From NCBI GenBank assembly GCA_965226285.1, contig CBDDCQ010000005.1, positions 124,001 to 188,000 of the forward strand: a DNA stretch of 64,000 nucleotides, written 5' to 3'. The stretch comes from CBDDCQ01 sp965226285 (GTDB lineage Bacteria; Bacteroidota; Bacteroidia; Flavobacteriales; Ichthyobacteriaceae). The notes beneath the pieces were generated by a model. It was not told where the DNA came from. It searched no databases and saw only the letters and a list, made by a program, of their open reading frames with translations. The number at the start of each line of letters is the position of its first letter. Position 1 is the first letter of the stretch. This document shows positions 46,789 to 56,764 of this stretch, one piece after another. The position numbers and the translations under genes were made by a program.

Positions 46789-49700
46789 TTACTTATAAAA
46801 ATATTTTAAGTTGATAACCGATTGGTTATAATTTTTAATTACCTCATTGTATTTGAGCATAAAATCATAATAAGTATTGAGCCCTTGTATATACTTATAC
46901 ATAGAGGTATCTCCTATTTGATACGATATATTTATCTGTTTCAAATACTCTTGAGTTTCTTTGACAATATCACCCCCAAAATTTTGAGTTTGCTCTAAAA
47001 AATAAGCAAATTCTTTCTTGGCTTTTTTATATTCTTGATGAATATCAAAATACTCCTGTGCTACTTGGTTTTTCACCTTTTCTACTTCTAATTTCATCTG
47101 ATTAATCTTAGATGATTTTGGTAAAAACCACAAGGGAATATTTATGCCTAACCTTAAACCGTGCAATGATTGATCTGCCCTTCCATTTACATTCATATAT
47201 GCCAAATATACCGAAGGAAAGAGTTTAGAACGCTCTAAATTGTACTTCTGCTGCGCCAAATTTACTCTTTCATCTAATGGTAGCTTTAAAGTGCCATCTA
47301 TTACACTGTCATTTGGTATCATATAAAACTCTATTTTTTTAAGTGTATCTTCCTCTGGAACAACATCTTGAGAAATCTTGAGAAACTTTTTCAGCTTCAC
47401 AGTAATTTCGTTATACTGCTTTTGAACTTGAGCAAATCCAGCTTTGGCTTCTACATATTTCATCTTTACAAGATTATAATCCAATGAACTCATATTTTTT
47501 TGCTCGTATTTTTTTTGAGCAATATCTACGCTCGCCTTGAACATATTCCTTTTTTTAAGAGCTAATTCCTTTGCAATAAAGTAATAATGCCAATCGTTGT
47601 AAAGCAGCCTTGTAAATGTCTCTAAAGTTTTAAACTTCTTTTTTAGGTCGAGACTACTCCATTTGATACGTGTATTGATATATCCCTCTTTGGCTATATG
47701 CATATATAGCGAACCAAAATTTTGCCTTATTCCATATATATGATCAATTTGAGTAGAACTATCGGGCTCTCTTTTATAGAATATTTCCGTATCACCTACA
47801 TCTATTATTTCACCTTTTTGGGCGAGTACTCTCTGATGTTCCAAATTCATATTCTTCCACTCAGTATTTCTACTACGCATATACTCCAAAGCCCTATTCA
47901 TATTGAGTACCATTTTATCATCATCGTTTTGTGCATTAGAGATATACCCTACAAAAATTAACGCAATTACTAAGGTCATCTTAATTGGAATTTTTGCCTT
48001 AAATTTATCTAATAATATATATAAGCAAGGAATTACCAATAGTGTGAGAATAGTAGCCATAATTAGCCCTCCTATGACTACTGTAGCTAATGGTTTCTGT
48101 ACTTCTGCTCCCTCAGAGGAAGAAAGTGCCATGGGCAAAAAACCAAACGACGCTACTGATGCCGTCATAATCACAGGTCTAAGTCTATCCAACGCTCCAT
48201 GAATTACAATTTGTTTTACCGTCCAATTTGGGTACTCCTCTCTCAATTGGTTAAAATACGATATCAAAACAATTCCATTGAGTACTGCCACCCCAAAGAG
48301 GGCTATAAAACCAATCCCCGCAGAAATACTAAAAGGCATATTCCTTAAATATAAAGCTATCACGCCACCTATAGCCGATAGTGGTACAGTCGTAAATATA
48401 AGCAGTGTATATTTTATAGATCCAAAAGTAATATAGAGTAAAAGCAATATAAGAACCAAAGCAATAGGTACAGTTATGCTCAGCCTCTGTTTAGCTTCTA
48501 TCAAGTTTTGAAACTGCCCACCATAATCTATATAATAGCCCGTTGGCAATTCCAATTTCTCTTGCAATTTCTCCTTGATTTCATTAACTAAACTCTCTAC
48601 ATCTCTATTGCGTACATTGATACCTATATTTATTTTTCGTCTGGTATTTTCTCTAGAAATTTGTAATGGTCCCTCCTTAGAATAAAAATCTACAAACTCA
48701 CTTACGGGTATATACGCCTGATCTTTTTTGACAAAGAGATTAGTTAAGTCAAACTCATCTCTGATTTGCTGATTGAGTCTTACTACCAAGTCATACTTCT
48801 TTTCCTGCTCAAATACAATTCCTGCCACCTTACCATAATAAGCAGTCTTTATGACATCGTTCACTTGTGATATATGTATGCCATACTGCGCCATTTTTTC
48901 TCTATTATATTTAAGCATATATTGTTGTAATCCCGATATTTGCTCTATCTTCATATCTGCTATACCAGAGGTCTCCCGTATGATATTCTCCACTTCTTGC
49001 GCCTTATGGAGTAACATATCAATATCTTCACCGTATATTTTGATACCTATATCAGATTTCACTCCGCTTATAAGTTCATTGAACCTAAGCTGTATAGGTT
49101 GCGTAATCTCTATGTTTACCCCTACTATATTTTTAAGTTCGTGCTTCATTTTGTTCACCATATCTACTCTGCTATCAGCAGACACCCACTCGAATTTATC
49201 TTTCATAATAATCATAATATCATAATTTTCTATTCCCATAGGGTCAGTGGGAATCTCAGATGAACCTATCTTAGAAACTACTGATTTTACTTCAGGAAAT
49301 TTTTCTTTAAGTAATTTTTCTATTTTGGTAGTGATTTCTATACTTTTGGTCAAAGATGTACCTGGCATAGCAGACACTTGAAGTGCCATATCTCCTTCCT
49401 CCAAAGTGGGAATAAACTCCCCTCCCATTCTAAGGAAACCCCATAACGAAATAACAAAAGCTACACAAACACTTATAATTACTTTACCTTTATGACGCAA
49501 TGATGCAAACAAAAGAGGTTCATATATATGTTTACACTTAGCTATAATTCTATCGGCTAAGGTAGTGCGTATCTTTATTTTTTTATTTAAAAACAGTGCA
49601 CTGACCATAGGCACATAGGTAAGGGAAAGTATAAGTGCTCCAAATATAGCAAAACTCACTGTTTGCGCCATAGGTTTAAACATTTTTCCCTCTATACCTA

Positions 49701-51087
49701 CCAATGCTAGCAGAGGCAAATATACAATAAGGATAATAATCTCACCAAAAGCCGATGATTTTCTTATCTTAGATGATGAAATAAACACTGCGTGATTCAT
49801 CTGCTGTTGTGTAAGGATTTTGGATTTTCCTACATATAAATAATGTATAATTGCCTCTACCAATATAATAGTTCCATCGGCTACCAAACCAAAATCTATA
49901 GCTCCCAGAGACATTAGATTTGCAGATATGCCAAATAAATTCATCATACCAATAGCAAATAACAATGAAAGTGGAATTACTGAAGCTACAATAATACCAG
50001 CTCTTATATTTCCAAGTAATAGTATCAATATAAAGATTACAATCAAAGCCCCCTCTACCAAGTTAGTGATTACCGTAGAAGTAGTTCTACCTACTAAATC
50101 AGACCTATCTAAATAGGGCTCTATAGAAATTCCTTTTGGCAATGAACTTTGTATTTGAGTTATCCTCTCTTTTACATTCTGTACTACCTGTGAAGAATTT
50201 TCTCCTTTATACATCAGTACAATACCACCCACAACCTCACCTTCTCCATCTTTAGTCATAGCACCAAAACGAATAGGTGAACCTATCTTTACCGCGGCTA
50301 TATCTTTTATGGTAATGGGTACACCTTTATTGCTTACAATCGTAATACGCTCTATATCTTCCTTTGAACTAATGAGCCCCTCAGTTCGGATATAATAAGC
50401 ATTAGCATTCTTTTCTATATAACCCGCACCTGTATTTTCGTTGTTATTCTGCAAAGCCTCATATACTTGAGATAATGTAACTCCCACACTATTCATATAA
50501 TTTGCATTAACGCTTACTTCATATTGCTTTATCTTTCCTCCAAAGGAATTAATCTCTATTACCCCTTTAAGTCCTGAAAGCCTCCTCTTTACTATCCAAT
50601 CTTGAATAGAACGAAGTTCATATAACGGGTAATTGTAGCCCTTTTCTACTTTGAGTACATACTGATATATCTCTCCCAGTCCGGTAGTAATAGGCATCAT
50701 TTTAGGTATGCCTAAATATTCTGGAATAGCTTCTTTAGCCTCTTCTATTTGCTCATTTACAAATTGTCTGGCTTTCATAATGTCCACATCATCTTTAAAC
50801 ACCACAGTAACTACAGATAGTCCAAAACGAGAAATAGACCTCATATTAATTACGTCCGGAATATTTGCCATAGATAACTCCACCGGATAGGTAATCATCT
50901 TTTCTACCTCTTGTGGAGCAAGAGAGGTAGATACTGTAATAATTTGAACTTGATTATTAGTAATATCTGGTACAGCATCTAAGGGTATTCTATTAGCAGA
51001 ATACACTCCAAATACTATTAGTAGTAATACAAACAAACCTATAATGAGTTTATTTTCTATTGAAAACTTTATGATTTTATTAAACAT
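46789..51087 (-). CDS. CzcA/CusA-type heavy-metal RND pump fused to a TolC-like outer-membrane factor
   Basis: About 1432 residues. The first 1035 or so are a heavy-metal RND pump: N-terminal helix (IGLFVLLLIVFGVYS), two large periplasmic loops, and the helix 4 motif GAIDFGLVADGTIILVEA with the two Asp and one Glu typical of CzcA-type pumps. The pump ends at LVIPCLYILLDKF. A second signal-like helix follows (MTLVIALIFVGYISNAQ), then about 380 residues of a coiled-coil TolC/CzcC-type outer-membrane protein (SSLDYNLVKMKYVEAKAGF). Similar fusions are known in flavobacteria. The start is ATG 51087; an ATG at 51126 adds 13 unlikely residues. Confidence 0.87.
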   Translation of the reverse strand: MFNKIIKFSIENKLIIGLFVLLLIVFGVYSANRIPLDAVPDITNNQVQIITVSTSLAPQEVEKMITYPVELSMANIPDVINMRSISRFGLSVVTVVFKDDVDIMKARQFVNEQIEEAKEAIPEYLGIPKMMPITTGLGEIYQYVLKVEKGYNYPLYELRSIQDWIVKRRLSGLKGVIEINSFGGKIKQYEVSVNANYMNSVGVTLSQVYEALQNNNENTGAGYIEKNANAYYIRTEGLISSKEDIERITIVSNKGVPITIKDIAAVKIGSPIRFGAMTKDGEGEVVGGIVLMYKGENSSQVVQNVKERITQIQSSLPKGISIEPYLDRSDLVGRTTSTVITNLVEGALIVIFILILLLGNIRAGIIVASVIPLSLLFAIGMMNLFGISANLMSLGAIDFGLVADGTIILVEAIIHYLYVGKSKILTQQQMNHAVFISSSKIRKSSAFGEIIILIVYLPLLALVGIEGKMFKPMAQTVSFAIFGALILSLTYVPMVSALFLNKKIKIRTTLADRIIAKCKHIYEPLLFASLRHKGKVIISVCVAFVISLWGFLRMGGEFIPTLEEGDMALQVSAMPGTSLTKSIEITTKIEKLLKEKFPEVKSVVSKIGSSEIPTDPMGIENYDIMIIMKDKFEWVSADSRVDMVNKMKHELKNIVGVNIEITQPIQLRFNELISGVKSDIGIKIYGEDIDMLLHKAQEVENIIRETSGIADMKIEQISGLQQYMLKYNREKMAQYGIHISQVNDVIKTAYYGKVAGIVFEQEKKYDLVVRLNQQIRDEFDLTNLFVKKDQAYIPVSEFVDFYSKEGPLQISRENTRRKINIGINVRNRDVESLVNEIKEKLQEKLELPTGYYIDYGGQFQNLIEAKQRLSITVPIALVLILLLLYITFGSIKYTLLIFTTVPLSAIGGVIALYLRNMPFSISAGIGFIALFGVAVLNGIVLISYFNQLREEYPNWTVKQIVIHGALDRLRPVIMTASVASFGFLPMALSSSEGAEVQKPLATVVIGGLIMATILTLLVIPCLYILLDKFKAKIPIKMTLVIALIFVGYISNAQNDDDKMVLNMNRALEYMRSRNTEWKNMNLEHQRVLAQKGEIIDVGDTEIFYKREPDSSTQIDHIYGIRQNFGSLYMHIAKEGYINTRIKWSSLDLKKKFKTLETFTRLLYNDWHYYFIAKELALKKRNMFKASVDIAQKKYEQKNMSSLDYNLVKMKYVEAKAGFAQVQKQYNEITVKLKKFLKISQDVVPEEDTLKKIEFYMIPNDSVIDGTLKLPLDERVNLAQQKYNLERSKLFPSVYLAYMNVNGRADQSLHGLRLGINIPLWFLPKSSKINQMKLEVEKVKNQVAQEYFDIHQEYKKAKKEFAYFLEQTQNFGGDIVKETQEYLKQINISYQIGDTSMYKYIQGLNTYYDFMLKYNEVIKNYNQSVINLKYFYK

Positions 51088-51182
51088 TTTTCTCGCTTTA
51101 AAATTATTAAAATACCACTTGAACATCTATTTTTCCAATCAGATGAAAAAAAATGGCATCATACCTTTTGACTAAATACTAT

Positions 51183-51548
51183 TTAAATCAATGGTGGTCC
51201 TCTAAAGCGAATTTTGGATGAATGATAAAACGGTGACAAACATACATCTGCCAAAGCAATTTTATCTATATATATAATATAATACGAAGTATCCTTATAA
51301 GTACTTTTAACAAGATGAATATATTCAAATGACGTTACATTAGATTTATACTCCTGTGGATCATCATTTTCAATATCACAATTTATAAAATGTAAAATTT
51401 TTTGCCATAAATCTTGCTGATGTTCTATATGAATATCACAAACATCATCTTTATGGGAAATATGAGGACTAATATAGTGTAAGAACAGTACTGTCCAAGC
51501 CAAAAATAAAAAACTATATTTTACATTTTTAAGTATCAAAAAATACAA
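51183..51548 (-). CDS. Small exported protein heading the metal-efflux operon
   Basis: 121 residues. A hydrophobic N-terminus (YSFLFLAWTVLFLHYISPHI, about residues 11-30) is a signal anchor or signal peptide, followed by His/Asp/Cys-rich sequence (HISHKDDVCDIHIEHQQD) and a closing IRFRGPPLI. I recall similar short proteins upstream of heavy-metal RND genes in flavobacteria, but no function is established. Metal sensing or binding is a guess from composition and position. Confidence 0.55.
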   Translation of the reverse strand: MYFLILKNVKYSFLFLAWTVLFLHYISPHISHKDDVCDIHIEHQQDLWQKILHFINCDIENDDPQEYKSNVTSFEYIHLVKSTYKDTSYYIIYIDKIALADVCLSPFYHSSKIRFRGPPLI

Positions 51549-51585
51549 GTTTTTAATTTAAAGTGCAAATGTAATAATTTTTTAT

Positions 51586-52836
51586 TTATGGACTTACTAT
51601 TTCCATTAGCATAGCACATAAAGTAGCTCCATAAGTACCTAAAGCGTAACCAAATATTGCTAAAAGTACTCCCACAGATGTAAGAGCAGGGTGAAATGAT
51701 GCCGCAATAATAGGAGCTGATGCTGCTCCTCCTATATTGGCAGTACTCCCTACAGCCAAAAAGAAAAATGGAGCTTTTATGATTCTGGCTACTATGTGCA
51801 ATAATATCACGTGTACTGCCATCCATATTAGCCCTACCACCATTAAATCTAAGTTATCAAATATCTGAAAAATATCCATTTTCATACCAATGGTAGCCAC
51901 TAATATATAAATAAATACACTACCTATTTTAGATGCTCCCACTCCTTCTAATTGTTTAGCTTTTGTAAATGATAATGTCAGCCCAATAGTAGTGGAAATA
52001 ACTACTATCCAAAAGAATTGTGAACCCAGTGTAGTATTCTTGATATCGGGATATGTACTATTAATCCAAGAGGTAAATAACTCGGCAAATAAGTGAGACA
52101 ATGCCACACCAAAAAAAGTAATACCAAATATTTTTATCAAATCATCTAACGTAGTTATTCTAGCCATAGAAGAACTGTATTTATCCATCTTTGTCTTTAA
52201 TTCTTCTATACTAGATGAATCTGCTTTGAATTTTTTATCTATTTTATCTTTTTTGCCAATACCTATAAGCAGTATTGCCATCCAGATATTAGCTACTATA
52301 ATATCTACCAGCACTATAGAGCCATATTTTTCAAGATTGTACTGGTACACCTCGAGCATAGCCACTTGATTCGCTCCTCCTCCTATCCAACTGCCTGCTA
52401 ATGTAGCCAATCCTCTCCATACAGCATCAAATCCGGCACCTCCTACCGTATCGGGATTGAACATAGAAATTATGAATATAGCGATGGGACCTCCTATTAC
52501 AATTCCGACGGTACCAGTAAAAAACATAATCAGCGGCTTAGTTCCTAAATTTACTAAAGCCTTTAAATTTATACTCAAAGTCATTAAGATAAGTGCTGCC
52601 GGAAGCAAATAATTTTTGGCTATCAAATAAATTTTAGATATATCTTTGGAAATGATACCAAAAGAATTAAGCATAGATGGTAATAGATAACACATCAAAA
52701 GAGCTGGTACTATTTTATAGAACCTCTTAAAATATTTATTCTTACTCTTTGAAGAATAAAATACAAATCCCAATATAGCCATAAGTAATCCAAATACTAT
52801 AGCATCATTTTCAAATAAAGGCTTTGTTGTTGTCAT
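51586..52836 (-). CDS. DUF819 family integral membrane protein
   Basis: 416 residues with about ten to twelve membrane helices. Conserved blocks LATLAGSWIGGGANQVAM and VGSTANIGGAASAPIIAAS sit in the two symmetrical halves, as in DUF819 (YjcL-like) proteins, which look like secondary transporters. Substrate unknown. It lies 10 bases after the broken small lipoprotein gene and upstream of the metal-efflux operon. Confidence 0.82.
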   Translation of the reverse strand: MTTTKPLFENDAIVFGLLMAILGFVFYSSKSKNKYFKRFYKIVPALLMCYLLPSMLNSFGIISKDISKIYLIAKNYLLPAALILMTLSINLKALVNLGTKPLIMFFTGTVGIVIGGPIAIFIISMFNPDTVGGAGFDAVWRGLATLAGSWIGGGANQVAMLEVYQYNLEKYGSIVLVDIIVANIWMAILLIGIGKKDKIDKKFKADSSSIEELKTKMDKYSSSMARITTLDDLIKIFGITFFGVALSHLFAELFTSWINSTYPDIKNTTLGSQFFWIVVISTTIGLTLSFTKAKQLEGVGASKIGSVFIYILVATIGMKMDIFQIFDNLDLMVVGLIWMAVHVILLHIVARIIKAPFFFLAVGSTANIGGAASAPIIAASFHPALTSVGVLLAIFGYALGTYGATLCAMLMEIVSP

Positions 52837-52846
52837 CTTAAATTCA

Positions 52847-53231
52847 TTATTTTAATTTACAAACTTTAGTTATAGGGTTATAATCTTTACAAAGTAACAC
52901 CACAGAGTTATCATAAGTAAGTGCTCCATTTCTATACCGTTTTATTACGCTAGTATATCCCTTGGGTGATTTCCGAAAATTGACTTTTATGTTTTCTTTT
53001 AAACCAAAAAATTTTGCATTTAATAAAACATTAAACAAATGCTGTATAACCATCATAATCATTTTTTATAATCAATTTTAAAGGCTGTCCCACTGCTATT
53101 TTAGTGGCATTCAAAAGCAATGTAGCAGATATTTCATCACTATCGAAGTAAGTTATCTTAGCTCTATTACAACCCCAAAATGCAATTAAGATAAAAATAA
53201 TAAATAGCTTAATGACTAATTTCTCCAACAC
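52847..53231 (-). pseudogene. Small lipoprotein gene split by a frameshift
   Basis: The first frame (53231 to 53031) encodes a signal peptide with lipobox LIAFWGC (Cys21) and continues to YDGYTAFV. A second frame, open through the same point, continues FNVLLNAKFFGLKENIKVNF to CKDYNPITKVCKLK at 52847. One extra base near 53040 would explain the break. Joined, it would be about 127 residues. I do not recognise the family. The two could be separate short genes, but the second has no leader of its own. Confidence 0.5.
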
Positions 53232-53312
53232 ATCTTAAATAAATATCAATTACACAACAAATATACAAATAATTTTAGTACAATTTAAATAATAAAAAAA
53301 AGTACCTTATTA

Positions 53313-53343
53313 TTGATAAATTCATATTTTTTTACAATATTTG
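53313..53343 (+). promoter_or_regulatory. Promoter of the subtilisin-like lipoprotein gene
   Basis: TTG (53313-53315), a 20-bp spacer and AATATTTG (53336-53343), one mismatch from TAnnTTTG. The leader would be about 28 bases. The - strand lipoprotein gene diverges from here. Confidence 0.5.
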
Positions 53344-53377
53344 CAACCGAAATTTTAAGATTTAATTTTTTTAAGTT

Positions 53378-55051
53378 ATGAATATTTTAAGAAGTTATAA
53401 ATATATTATTGTATTTATTTTATCAGTTGCTTTTTATTCTTGTGGGTCGTTACACAATATTCCTATTCCATTAGGTACAAACAACAGTATAGATCTACCT
53501 GCTAAAAAAGCAAAATTAACAAAAAAGGAAAGGCAAACTTGGTTTCATAAAGATATAGCCACTGATACCATTCCAGGAATGAGCATTGCAAAAGCTTATG
53601 ATTTTTTAAAAGGCAGAAAAAACATTCCTGTAATAGTAGCTATTGCAGACTCAGGAATCCAGTTGAACCACGAAGATTTAAAAGATGTAGTTTGGAAAAA
53701 TCCAAAGGAAATTCCCAACAACAATAAAGACGATGATGGAAATGGTTTTGTAGATGATATAAACGGTTGGAATTTTTTAGGAGAAATTTACCATGAAAAC
53801 TTAGAAATTACAAGATTAGTGAAAAAATACCAAGTCCAATTTAAAGACCTTTCAAAAGAAGATATTCCTATTAAAGATACCTTAAACTACAATGAATATA
53901 GTAAACTCAAAGGTATTTTTGAAAAAAAAAGAAGTTCTGATGAAACCAAAGCCAATAATTATAAAAACGCTTTAGAATTTTATAAATCTTCTGATAAGTA
54001 TTTAACTCAAAAAACTGGAAAAGAAGATTATACCTTAGAAGATATTCAAAAAATCACACCTAATGAAGATGAGAAGCAAAAGCACAGTATAGCTATACAG
54101 ATTGCTACTCCTGGCCTTGAACAAGGAATTAGCCTTAAAAAACAAATTCCAGAAATAGAAGATGCTATTACGTACCTTGAAGGCTATAAATACAGATATG
54201 GTTTATCATTTCACCCACGTAAAGAACTTTTGAAAGACGATGAAAATAATTTTGATGTAAAAGTATATGGCAATAACAATCCAGATATATACGATGATGG
54301 TGAAGTCCATGGAACACATGTTTCGGGAATCGTTTTAGCTAAAAATAACAATAATAAAGGTATCGACGGCGTAGCAAAAAATGCCCTTTTGATGGCTGTT
54401 CGAATAGTACCTGATGGAGATGAATACGACAAAGATGTTGCCAATGGCATTATTTACGCTGTAAACAATGGTGCAAAAATTATCAATACGAGCTTTGGGA
54501 AAGGATATTCTCCTGATAAAGCTAAGGTTTTTGAAGCTATTAAATATGCCGAAAAGCACGATGTTTTAATTGTAAATGCTGCAGGAAACGACGGAAACAA
54601 TATAGATATAGAAAAGACTTATCCAAATGATAGTGAGGATTTGCAAACAGAAATTGCAGATAACGTAATAACTATTGGAGCTATTACTCCCTCTTATGAT
54701 GAAAAAATAGTAGCTTCTTTTTCTAATTACGGCAAAAAGAATGTAGATATTTTTGCTCCGGGAGTAAATATTTATTCTTGCATTCCTAAAAATGAATACC
54801 AATTTAATAGTGGTACCTCTATGGCCGCACCCTCTACATCAGGAGTAGCTGCTATACTTCGTAGCTATTTCCCCGAACTTTCGGCAAAACAAGTAAAACA
54901 TATCATCATGAGATCAGGAACAAAAATTCCCTTTAAAGTCATAAAGCCTGGTACAAATGATAAAGTAGCCTTTACTGATCTTTGTGTTTCTGGAAGAATT
55001 GTAAACGCTTACAATGCTGTGCGTATAGCTGCAAAAATACTAAGTAAATAA
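53378..55051 (+). CDS. Subtilisin-family (S8) serine protease lipoprotein
   Basis: 557 residues. Lipoprotein signal with Cys22 (SVAFYSC). The catalytic triad is visible: Asp91 (VAIADSGIQ), His311 (VHGTHVSG) and Ser481 (SGTSMAAP). The Asp-to-His gap is about 220 residues, against 30-50 in subtilisin. The insert contains a calcium-binding-like DDDGNGFVDD loop and a charged helical segment (about 150-290). There is no T9SS sorting domain, so it is probably tethered to a membrane by its lipid. Substrate unknown. A hairpin terminator follows the gene. Confidence 0.88.
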   Translation: MNILRSYKYIIVFILSVAFYSCGSLHNIPIPLGTNNSIDLPAKKAKLTKKERQTWFHKDIATDTIPGMSIAKAYDFLKGRKNIPVIVAIADSGIQLNHEDLKDVVWKNPKEIPNNNKDDDGNGFVDDINGWNFLGEIYHENLEITRLVKKYQVQFKDLSKEDIPIKDTLNYNEYSKLKGIFEKKRSSDETKANNYKNALEFYKSSDKYLTQKTGKEDYTLEDIQKITPNEDEKQKHSIAIQIATPGLEQGISLKKQIPEIEDAITYLEGYKYRYGLSFHPRKELLKDDENNFDVKVYGNNNPDIYDDGEVHGTHVSGIVLAKNNNNKGIDGVAKNALLMAVRIVPDGDEYDKDVANGIIYAVNNGAKIINTSFGKGYSPDKAKVFEAIKYAEKHDVLIVNAAGNDGNNIDIEKTYPNDSEDLQTEIADNVITIGAITPSYDEKIVASFSNYGKKNVDIFAPGVNIYSCIPKNEYQFNSGTSMAAPSTSGVAAILRSYFPELSAKQVKHIIMRSGTKIPFKVIKPGTNDKVAFTDLCVSGRIVNAYNAVRIAAKILSK

Positions 55052-55124
55052 TATTTTCATAGAATAAGCCTTCCCTATCCTCTCTGTTCTTCATCATACA
55101 GGTAGGGGAATATAAGGGAAAATG

Positions 55125-55157
55125 GTAGTTAAATAAAATAACTACTAAATTTTTTAA
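55125..55157 (+). terminator. Terminator between the convergent subtilase and mrp genes
   Basis: GTAGTTA (55125-55131) and TAACTAC (55139-55145) form a 7-bp stem with a 7-base loop, followed by TAAATTTTTT. Well placed to end the + strand transcript; an A-rich tract on the other side could serve the - strand. Confidence 0.6.
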
Positions 55158-55232
55158 GTAAGGTATGTTCTCTATAATTTGTAAAAAATTTTATACTCAT
55201 TTTTTTACAATTAAATTAAGTCTAATATTTTT

Positions 55233-56357
55233 TCATTTGGTAGAACACCCATTCATATGTGTAATTTCTACTACTTTGGTAGGGGCTATTTTTTCATTTC
55301 TTATGTTGAGTTGTTCTACCATATTTTTGGTAATATTCATAAATTTTATAGCAGTAGGGGTGTTTTCTTGTAGTACGGCAGGTCTTCCAATATCTCCTGC
55401 TTCTCTTATGCTTTGTATTAGTGGAACTTCTCCAAGTAAGGGTATATCTAAATCTTGAGATAAGTTTTTAGCACCATCTTTGCCGAATATGTAGTATTTA
55501 TTATCGGGTAATTCTTTAGGAGTGAAATACGACATATTTTCTATAATACCTATTATAGGTACATTGATGGTATCTTTATGGAACATGTCCACTCCTTTTT
55601 TAGCATCAGCTAAGGCAATACTTTGAGGGGTACTTACGATAACTACTCCAGTAACAGGTACTGTTTGTAATATAGAGAGGTGTATATCACCTGTTCCGGG
55701 CGGTAAATCTATAAGTAGAAAATCTAATTCTCCCCAGTGTGTATCGTGTATCATCTGTTGTAATGCTTTAGTTGCCATAGGTCCTCTCCACACTATAGCT
55801 TGATTTTCGGAAGTAAAAAATCCTAAGGACAGTAATTTGACGCCATAATTTTCTACCGGTAGCATTTTACTTTTATCATCTATATTGGTAGATCTGGGTT
55901 TTTCATTTTTCACATCAAACATAATGTGAGAGGAAGGACCATAAATATCGGCATCTATAAGTCCTACTTTAAAACCTTGTATGGCTAAAGCTACTGCCAG
56001 ATTACTGGCTACAGTAGATTTTCCTACACCGCCTTTCCCAGAGGCTATAGCTACTATATTTTTAATATTTTCTATCTTGGGAGCTTGTATAGTATTTGGT
56101 TTTTCAAGAGTTTTTATTTCTGTATTTATTTTTATTTCTGCTTGTTTAGATACCTCTTTTTGAATGGCAATGGTAATATCTGATTCTAATTTTTTTCTAA
56201 TATTCATAGCAGGTGAAGTGCTGATCACATCTACTACTATCTCGTTACCAAATACTAATATATTTTTTAGAAAGCCAGCATCTACTATATTTTTATTAGA
56301 ATTAGGTAGAGAAACTTTCTTTAAGGCTTCTACAATGTTTTTTTTGAGAATACTCAT
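55233..56357 (-). CDS. mrp: Mrp/NBP35-type iron-sulfur carrier ATPase
   Basis: 374 residues. An N-terminal DUF59/MIP18-like domain (about 1-80; SPAMNIRKKL) precedes a P-loop ATPase with deviant Walker A SGKGGVGKST (about 109-118), DADIYGPSSHIMF, LLIDLPPGTGD and STPQSIALADAKKG. The usual CxxC cluster motif after ENMSYF is replaced by FTPKELPDNKYYIFGKDG, as in other Bacteroidota Mrp proteins I recall. It loads Fe-S clusters onto target proteins. A strong promoter lies about 200 bases upstream. Confidence 0.9.
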   Translation of the reverse strand: MSILKKNIVEALKKVSLPNSNKNIVDAGFLKNILVFGNEIVVDVISTSPAMNIRKKLESDITIAIQKEVSKQAEIKINTEIKTLEKPNTIQAPKIENIKNIVAIASGKGGVGKSTVASNLAVALAIQGFKVGLIDADIYGPSSHIMFDVKNEKPRSTNIDDKSKMLPVENYGVKLLSLGFFTSENQAIVWRGPMATKALQQMIHDTHWGELDFLLIDLPPGTGDIHLSILQTVPVTGVVIVSTPQSIALADAKKGVDMFHKDTINVPIIGIIENMSYFTPKELPDNKYYIFGKDGAKNLSQDLDIPLLGEVPLIQSIREAGDIGRPAVLQENTPTAIKFMNITKNMVEQLNIRNEKIAPTKVVEITHMNGCSTK

Positions 56358-56561
56358 TTTAAATCTAATTTAATTGTTTTTTAGTAGGTGTAAAAAAATA
56401 TTTAATCGGATGCTATCATCCACAAAACGAAAACTATAAAAAACCACTCTATGATCTACTACATAATTTTTAGTTTTTGTATGAACTACAACATGTAAAT
56501 TAAACGATCAAACAAGGTCACGATATTTTTCGCTTTGTTTATATTTAAACCATTTTATTTG

Positions 56562-56591
56562 CAAAAATATACTTTTTAATATATATAACAA
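56562..56591 (-). promoter_or_regulatory. Promoter upstream of mrp with a long leader
   Basis: On the - strand, TTG (56591-56589), a 19-bp spacer and TATTTTTG (56569-56562) fit the Bacteroidota consensus exactly. The mrp ATG is at 56357, so the leader would be about 200 bases. I see no ORF in it. The remaining gap to surE (56592-56764) is AT-rich with no gene. Confidence 0.6.
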
Positions 56592-56764
56592 ACAATTATA
56601 TTCTTATAAAAAAATAGAATAATATAAGTATTCAAATTTAATAGAATACATAGCCATATCTCTCCTGTTTATTCATACACAAAAGGTGCAAAAAAAATGT
56701 TACATTTTTTTATAGTTTTGGTTTTGAGGTCTATACTGCTATTGGCAAAATTATAAAATATAGT

